From Cherax quadricarinatus (lineage: Eukaryota; Arthropoda; Malacostraca; Decapoda; Parastacidae): a stretch of 64,000 nucleotides of DNA. The notes below the pieces were generated by a model. The model had not been told where the DNA came from. It was given only the letters and a program-made list of their open reading frames with translations, and searched no databases. The position numbers and the translations under genes are program-made. Below, one piece after another: positions 57,716 to 64,000 of the stretch. The stretch covers positions 497,633-561,632 of the forward strand of contig NC_091341.1 in assembly GCF_038502225.1 (NCBI RefSeq). The letters run 5' to 3'. Position 1 is the first letter of the stretch. Each line of letters starts with the position of its first letter.

Positions 57716-59825
57716 CACCTAGTTGTACTCACCTATTTGAGGTTGCGGGGGTCGAGTCCGAGCTCCTGGCCCCGCCTCTTCACTGATCGCTACTAGGTCA
57801 CTCTCCCTGAGCCGTGAGCTTTATCATACCTCTGCTTAAAGCTATGTATGGATCCTGCCTCCACTACATCGCTTCCCAAACTATTCCACTTACTGACTAC
57901 TCTGTGGCTGAAGAAATACTTACTAACATCCCTGTGATTCATCTGTGTCTTCAGCTTCCAACTGTGTCCCCTTGTTACTGTGTCCAATCTCTGGAACATC
58001 CTGTCTTTGTCCACCTTGTCAATTCCTCTCAGTATTTTGTATGTCGTTATCATGTCCCCCCTATCTCTCCTGTCCTCCAGTGTCGTCAGGTTGATTTCCC
58101 TTAACCTCTCCTCGTAGGACATACCTCCTAGCTCTGGGACTAGTCTTGTTGCAAACCTTTGCACTTTCTCTAGTTTCTTTACGTGCTTGGCTAGGTGTGG
58201 GTTCCAAACTGGTGCCGCATACTCCAATATGGGCCTAACGTATACGGTGTACAGGGTCCTGAACGATTCCTTATTAAGATGTCGGAATGCTGTTCTGAGG
58301 TTTGCTAGGCGCCCATATGCTGCAGCAGTTATTTGGTTGATGTGCGCTTCAGGAGATGTGCCTGGTGTTATACTCACCCCAAGATCTTTTTCCTTGAGTG
58401 AGGTTTGTAGTCTCTGACCCCCTAGACTGTACTCCGTCTGCGGCCTTCTTTGCCCTTCCCCAATCTTCATGACTTTGCACTTGGTGGGATTGAACTCCAG
58501 GAGCCAATTGCTGGACCAGGTCTGCAGCCTGTCCAGATCCCTTTGTAGTTCTGCCTGGTCTTCGATCGAGTGTATTCTTCTCATCAACTTCACGTCATCT
58601 GCAAACAGGGACACCTCAGAGTCTATTCCTTCCGTCATGTCGTTCACAAATACCAGAAACAGCACTGGTCCTAGGACTGACCCCTGCGGGACCCCGCTGG
58701 TCACAGGTGCCCACTCTGACACCTCGCCACGTACCATGACTCGCTGCTGTCTTCCTGACAAGTATTCCCTGATCCATTGTAGTGCCTTCCCTGTTATCCC
58801 TGCTTGGTCCTCCAGTTTTTGCACCAATCTCTTGTGTGGAACTGTGTCAAACGCCTTCTTGCAGTCCAAGAAAATGCAATCCACCCACCCCTCTCTCTCT
58901 TGTCTTACTGCTGTCACCATGTCATAGAACTCCAGTAGGTTTGTGACACAGGATTTCCCGTCCCTGAAACCATGCTGGCTGCTGTTGATGAGATCATTCC
59001 TTTCTAGGTGTTCCACCACTCTTCTCCTGATAATCTTCTCCATGATTTTGCATACTATACATGTCAGTGACACTGGTCTGTAGTTTAATGCTTCATGTCT
59101 GTCTCCTTTTTTAAAGATTGGGACTACATTTGCTGTCTTCCATGCCTCAGGCAATCTCCCTGTTTCGATAGATGTATTGAATATTGTTGTTAGGGGTACA
59201 CATAGCGCCTCTGCTCCCTCTCTCAATACCCATGGGGAGATGTTATCTGGCCCCATTGCCTTTGAGGTATCTAGCTCACTCAGAAGCCTCTTCACTTCTT
59301 CCTCGGTTGTGTGCACTGTGTCCAGCACTTGGTGGTGTGCCCCACCTCTCCGTCTTTCTGGAGTCCCTTCTGTCTCCTCTGTGAACACTTCTTTGAATCT
59401 CTTGTTGAGTTCTTCACATACTTCACGGTCATTTCCTGTTGTCTCTCCTCCTTCCTTCCTTAGCCTGATTACCTGGTCCTTGACTGTTGTTTTCCTCCTG
59501 ATGTGGCTGTACAACAGTTTCGGGTCAGATTTGGCTTTCGCTGCTATGTCATTTTCATATTGTCTTTGGGCCTCCCTTCTTATCTGTGCATATTCGTTTC
59601 TGGCTCTACGACTGTTCTCCTTATTCTCCTGGGTCCTTTGCCTTCTATATTTCTTCCATTCCCTAGCACACTTGGTTTTTGCCTCCCTGCACCTTTGGGT
59701 AAACCATGGGCTCATCCTGGCTTTTTCATTACTCCTGTTACCCTTGGGTACAAACCTCTCCTCAGCCTCCTTGCATTTTGTTGCTACATATTCCATCATC
59801 TCATTAACTGGCTTCCCTGCCAGTT

Positions 59826-59828
<3 letters not shown>
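57713..59828 (-). mobile_element. Recent 5'-truncated CR1/Jockey-group LINE
   Basis: The element starts (on minus) after a (CA)n tract at 59829-59890 and ends in a short 3' UTR with AGGTGAGTAC repeated twice and (AC)n. It carries an uninterrupted RT reading frame but lacks the upstream APE endonuclease, remnants of which are seen at 20.6-21.4 kb. At least six other fragments of the family lie in this window, on both strands. Absence of stops suggests recent insertion. Confidence 0.92.

Positions 59829-59829
<1 letters not shown>
57793..59829 (-). CDS. LINE reverse transcriptase (ORF2 fragment, 678 codons)
   Basis: Non-LTR retrotransposon reverse transcriptase, which copies element RNA at a nicked target. 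Numbering from an ATG at 59922 that lies beyond the (CA)n, homology starts at residue 32 (RELAGKPVNEMMEYVATKC). A charged linker precedes the RT: LNYRPVSL at about 280, SQHGFRDGKSC at about 316, FLDCKKAFDTVPH at about 350, GVPQGSVLGP at about 405 and the catalytic FADD at about 440. A thumb and C-terminal domain follow (TLYTVYVRPILEYAAPVWNP, then KWNSLGSDVVEAGSIHSF). The histidine-threonine run at the apparent N-terminus is translated microsatellite. The EN domain is missing, so this copy cannot be autonomous. No stop or frameshift occurs in the homologous part. Confidence 0.93.

Positions 59830-59890
<61 letters not shown>
59829..59890. repeat. (GT)n microsatellite at the LINE 5' junction
   Basis: About 31 GT units, bordering the truncated 5' end of the LINE on the minus strand. 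Confidence 0.97.
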
Positions 59891-59891
<1 letters not shown>

Positions 59892-59939
59892 TCTCGTTTC
59901 TTAAATCCACATTGATGGACATTATTTGCTTCTAATCTC

Positions 59940-60420
59940 TTGGACCTAATCATCCCTGTCTATGTACCTCTGTATTAAATTTCCATGTACCACTTCGTCA
60001 TCCAACTTAAACCTCTTTGCAACTACCCTAAGACTAGAACAGTATTGTTTAACATCGCTTTGACTACTCTGTGTCTTCAGCTTCCACCTGCGTCCCCTCG
60101 TATCCTGGTCATCTTAATTTAAACAGTTTCTCTCTCTAAACCCTGTCATTATTTTTTTTTCCAAAATTTTATGCGTCGTAATCATGTCTCCTCCACTCCT
60201 CTGTACTAAAGTCATCAGGTTCATTTCCCTCTGGGACTACTTCGAGCATCTGCACGTGCTTGACCAGCTGGGAACTACCTGCTGGGGCAACATAGTAACG
60301 GGATGAACATTACGTGTGTATAAAGTCCTGAGTGTTTCTTGATTTATATTCCTTGATTATGTTCTGAGGTTCGCTAATCTTGCATATACTGTACTGCTGA
60401 AGTGATGTGCTGTGTGTTTA
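59940..60420 (-). mobile_element. Decayed related LINE fragment
   Basis: In reverse, the region parallels the C-terminus of the intact copy: segments corresponding to HSGLYTHVMFIP, CLKLK-type 'GGTGGAAGCTGAAGACACAG' and GGAGACATGATTACGACGCA. Frameshifts and stops abound. A nearly identical fragment at 53845-53915 shows that the family is dispersed. It is older than, and distinct from, the (AC)n-tailed copies. Confidence 0.65.
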
Positions 60421-60444
60421 TACCACTACTACCAGGAATATGTA

Positions 60445-60708
60445 CAGCTCACACACTGTGGTCCGGGGGTCGATCCCCGGTACGGGTGGAAACATTACGA
60501 CGTGTTTCCTTAAGATACCTGCTGTCCAGTGTTCACCCATCAGTAAAATGGGTACCTGGGTGTTAGTCGACTGGTGCGGGTCTAATCCTGGGGACAAATT
60601 TAACCTAATGTGCCCGAAATGCTCTATATAACAAGGGGCTTTCTTTATAGCAGTATGTCATTGATGTCAGCTAGACCTGTATACCTTGTACATGTACTTG
60701 TAGGAATA

Positions 60709-60767
<59 letters not shown>
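60445..60767 (+). mobile_element. tRNA-derived SINE, 5' truncated
   Basis: The T-arm and B-box are visible: GTCCGGGGGTCGATCCCCGG followed by TACGGGTGGAAACA. Downstream comes a tRNA-unrelated body (GGTACCTGGGTGTTAGTCGA, AACAAGGGGCTTTCTTTATA, TGTACATGTACTTGTAG) and a (TTA)n tail at 60710-60767. No clear A-box half is seen, so the head is truncated or decayed. The layout head, body, simple tail is typical of SINEs; the body is a familiar decapod repeat. Confidence 0.82.
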
Positions 60768-60769
<2 letters not shown>

Positions 60770-61109
60770 GTTGTGATATTAACCCTCAGAATATTTTATT
60801 TTATTGATATTTAAGGCGTTTCACATCCTGTGATGTCCTGAATCCATTCTTTTTCCTCATATAATTCATATGAATTGCATTTGTTTTGATTCAACTCCAG
60901 TAGTCATCGTTTTAACTAAATTTCTAGTCTGTTTTGAACTCTACCATTAAGAATCATTGGCACATAGAGGCCGCTACTACTTAATTCTGTCTGGTGGATC
61001 ATTTTCATATGTATTAGAAACTGTGGCGGTGGTAGTATTAATTTTTGCAGAAACACACTTCTTACTTTCTCCTATCCTGATGGAGGTGGCGAGTAGCTCA
61101 CTGGGAGAA
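60768..61109. other. Unique AT-rich spacer
   Basis: No repeats or genes recognised. Confidence 0.5.
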
Positions 61110-61290
61110 AGTGGACTAGAATAGAGGAAGAGTGTGGGCTGGACTAGAGGCAGAGAGTGGACTGGGATATAGGGAGAGAGTGGGCTGTGATAGAGGGAGC
61201 GTGGGTTGGGATAGATGGGGTGTAGGTTGGGATAGATGGAGTGGGGCTGGGATAGATGGAGTGTGGGCTGGGATAGGGTGGGATGGGATA
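61110..61290. repeat. Short degenerate GGGCTGGGATAGA minisatellite
   Basis: Roughly 7-8 imperfect units of 18-27 bp around GTGGGCTGGGATAGA(T/G)GGAG. The G-rich strand is plus. It looks old or small, with no long homogeneous stretch. Confidence 0.8.
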
Positions 61291-62985
61291 GTGACAGAGA
61301 CATTTTCAGTGTTAAACTACGTCACTAGTCCTGTGGGTTTGTACACTTGTCAAGTTGGATTTAGATCTGGTTTGAAACACTTATTTTCATATGTTAAAAC
61401 ATTTATTTTTTTCTTAAAAACGTATATTTTTTAAATGTGTGTGTCACACTAGAATGTTCTGGTATATCAAGTTCCGTTTATTTCTGTCGACATTTTGGGC
61501 TAAAAAAAAAAAAAAAAGTTCATTGGACTATCCCTGTCCACCACTATTTTAACATCAAATAATTTTAATGCTAAATGCCCTTAAACTGAGCCTTGTAAAG
61601 CACCAACTAGAAATAAATATCATAGGCGCTGGTAATAACACGAAGGACTGGTTACAGTGCTGTACTTGAAGCATTTGTTGTACTATAATTCCTGCATAGC
61701 ATGTTGATGTGTCAGTAAATGGCTCTTTTAATCTGAGTACAAACTGATATCATATTTTCCCCAGAGAGGAAAAGCACGGACTTGTGTACCAAGCAGCTTC
61801 AGTGAACACTGCGTGCAGCAACCACAGTGAGAGATCACTGGCGATTCACAGCTTTACGAAGATTCGCTTCACGTTATGTACACAGCAAGCCTGTGAAGAT
61901 TTTGCATGCCTTCCCTTATCACTTGTGGCGCTTACGTTGTGAGCTGCCAGCATTAACAGCCTGGTTGATAAGCAAGCGTGTATGACCTGCCTTATGGTTA
62001 GATGAGTGCAACGGACAAGTGAACCAGTAGCAGCAGAGACACATCATACAGAAAGAGGAATTCTTGAGCTTCCCCAGTGCTCGAGCTTCGGCCCAAAACT
62101 GGGGTGTGGCTCTAAAAGGATCCTGTAGTACTTGCTGCCTTTGTACCTCCTGACATCGTCTGCTGCTGTGTAGCTGCCACACCCTTCGAACCCAGAGTGA
62201 GCGGGGTGTGTGGCAGCCCAAGATGCCTAGCTTCTTCCTACGAGCCCCGTGAGGGCGGGGAATGGGGCTAGGCCTGGCGACAGTTGGCCCCAGAAGACAA
62301 GGAGGTACTTGTACCTCCTCCCATGGCAGACATTGGTCTGGAGACACTCCCACGACAGGGAGCCAAGCCCGGGCCACCTCTTGAAAAAGGCCCGGGCGAA
62401 TATACCGGCGAATTTACTACCTACCTTATGGTTAGATACAAAATAAGCATCAGGTAGACAGAAAAAAATACTGAACAATCAAAAGAAAGGATATACGTAA
62501 ATTATATCTCTACGTTTTGTTGTGTACAAGACTGGAGTTGGGTGAGCTCTCTCTCTCTCTCCCCAATTTCTTGTATCAAGAGGCCTTCACCAGCATCAAG
62601 GCACATCCTTGAATGGACCTGATGAAAGAGATAATTGAATTTCTCAAGTTGAGCAGTTAACATGCAGGTCTTACTGACAAGTTCTGGCAGGCCGTCCTCA
62701 CACTCCCAAGTTAGTTCATCATATAAGCATGAGTTTCAATATACATGAATTACTAAGTTAAAACAGACTTACCAGTTGGTTAATGGATCTTAATGTTCTT
62801 AAAGCACTCATTTTGAACCTTGAGAAATTTGAACCCACAGCTTCAGGATAAGGATAAACACAACGCTGAAAGAATTAAAGGGTTATCATTGCATAGAATT
62901 AATATTCAAGCATTTTTATTCATGTTAAATTTACAGAAATACTGTACAGGATAATAAAAACAATATGCGGGTTATGATGTTTTAT
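61291..62985. other. Intergenic, one GC-rich segment of unknown origin
   Basis: 61920-62410 is GC-rich relative to its surroundings and has two overlapping minus frames (152 and 83 codons) containing SLWVRRVWQLHSSRRCQEV and WPGLGSLSWECLQTNVCHGR. I recognise no family. The frames overlap out of phase, suggesting a degraded dispersed repeat rather than a gene. The remainder is unremarkable. Confidence 0.4.
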
Positions 62986-63075
62986 TATGAAGATGTTTCG
63001 TCCAACATGAGCTTTATTGATGAACTTTCTGGTGGGCGAGACGTTGTCTCAATAAAATACAATAAACCGCAAACT
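62986..63075 (-). mobile_element. PLE terminal-like fragment
   Basis: Plus reads GAAGATGTTTCGTCCAACAT, GAGCTTTATTGATGAACTTT and CTGGTGGGCGAGACGTTGTC, TCAATAAAAT. In reverse it has ATAAAGCTC, a hairpin-like loop and GACGAAAC. The motif pair resembles the fam-1 terminus at 57080-57115. On plus, a second half-copy (GCGAGACGTTGTCTCAATAA) makes an imperfect inverted arrangement. Confidence 0.45.
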
Positions 63076-63508
63076 GTGTTATATTAACATACTGGTCGGT
63101 GTATCATACCATTGATACGGGTTATAGAAATACACACTGCCAAAAATAAAAATAAAATAACATTCATACTTTCAAAATGTTGAAAAAAAATCTAAATTGA
63201 TGAAAGGGAATTTGATAGTGTGGCTTTTGTGGTTGACACTGGTGCACTTCAACCACCATTCATTGAAATACTCCAAAAATTCACTGCTATTGAACCAGTA
63301 GTGAAATATTTTATTGAATCCATTTAGTACAGATGTCGCTTAATAAATTGTCTTTTTCACTAGGATATGTTTTTTTAACATTAAGTGAAAGAACAGCTGG
63401 AATTAAAAGAAGGATCTTTCAAAATTACTTAATATTAAAATTCTGTGCTCTATATGTAGAAATTCATTGATTTCTGGGTAGGTCTCTTGATCCAGCGAAT
63501 TGGATATG

Positions 63509-63510
<2 letters not shown>

Positions 63511-63599
<89 letters not shown>
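63511..63599. repeat. (AT)n microsatellite, about 44 units
   Basis: Uninterrupted TA dinucleotides. Tyr/Ile frames on both strands are translations of it. Confidence 0.98.
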
Positions 63600-63601
<2 letters not shown>

Positions 63602-64000
63602 ATGAGGTCCACCTCTGGTGTAAATTGTGGGACCCATAGCCTCGGAGAAGTGGATAAAAAGGCTTCAAGGAAGAATATTTGGATTTCTTCCTGAAGCCAT
63701 TTGAATATTCCACTTCCCCTACCACCCCATCTTTTAAACTATTTGGGGACAGTCGCGCGCGTTTGTGCTCCGTCAAAAACTGCGTGTCTTGATAGTAGCA
63801 GAGGGAACAGAATGCGGGAAATAGCGTGTGCAACTATAAAGTACATATACTCCTTTGAACAAACAAAAAAGGAATATCAGTGAACACTAAATAGGAAAAT
63901 ATGGATTATAGTGTCACATGGAGAGTGCCGGTGGAGGAACGGTTACTGTGGGAAATAGACGTGACCAGCACTAGTGAATTATTGCCGGATGTCGACACAA
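63600..64000. other. Unique sequence to the window end
   Basis: No recognised element or coding signal. Confidence 0.5.

Noticed and set aside
58469..59935. Plus-strand frames of 133-252 codons opposite the LINE
   Set aside because: Antisense shadows of the minus-strand reverse transcriptase.
60445..60540. Functional tRNA gene
   Set aside because: Only a B-box/T-arm is present; no acceptor stem, D-arm or anticodon arm can be folded, and the sequence continues as a SINE with a (TTA)n tail.
61919..62478. Two minus-strand frames of 152 and 83 codons
   Set aside because: They overlap in different frames and have no recognised domain; more likely a degraded dispersed repeat, so kept only as a low-confidence region note.

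Overview
This is eukaryotic, almost entirely non-coding DNA. The repertoire points to a decapod crustacean, probably a crayfish-like genome: a CR1/Jockey-type LINE whose 3' end is 'AGGTGAGTAC' plus (AC)n, Penelope-like elements (PLEs) with 'CGAAACGTT' termini, a tRNA-derived SINE with a (TTA)n tail, and very abundant minisatellites. The taxon is inferred from familiarity with these repeat families, not from a search. I see no convincing complete host gene, no rRNA and no functional tRNA gene.

Layout. 1-35 kb is mostly long tandem arrays of unrelated units: 25 bp (1-2474), 24 bp (2638-5210), 22 bp (6343-6657), a 13/16-bp array of 5.7 kb (7048-12703), 47 bp (12817-14699), 28 bp (15016-16466), 22 bp (17720-18437), a CTGTTGTCCTTGTGT array (18490-19260), 45 bp (23755-26400 with a decayed right edge), 26 bp (27880-28600), two related 29-bp arrays (29560-31600), a GGTTATGGT array (32697-33312) and a 31-bp G-rich array (33718-35055). 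LINE fragments, PLE termini and microsatellites lie between them. 35-46 kb is mostly unique or decayed repeat sequence. 46.2-53.5 kb holds four more arrays (25, 25, 35 and 30 bp). 53.5-64 kb is transposon-rich: PLE termini, a 182-bp palindromic insertion, a 1.7-kb inverted-duplicate PLE with a GIY-YIG nuclease reading frame, an uninterrupted 678-codon LINE reverse transcriptase (5' truncated), a decayed LINE and a SINE. About half of the window is minisatellite.

The long open frames over the arrays are not genes. They stay open because unit lengths such as 24, 30 and 45 bp are multiples of three and the units lack stops in several frames. The only reading frames with recognisable protein homology belong to retroelements: LINE reverse transcriptase, LINE endonuclease remnants, a LINE RNase H remnant and the PLE RT-tail/GIY-YIG. 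One weak candidate for a host terminal exon lies on the minus strand near 22.2-22.6 kb.

Most interesting signals: (1) PLE insertions built as near-perfect inverted duplicates with a one-sided tail and 12-bp target duplications; (2) a hammerhead-ribozyme-like core in many PLE termini; (3) LINE copies bounded on both sides by (CA)n, suggesting microsatellite-targeted insertion; (4) a 5.7-kb array carrying the let-7 5' sequence TGAGGTAGT in most units, so that its antisense would carry hundreds of let-7 seed sites; (5) neighbouring minisatellites with the same period but diverged units.
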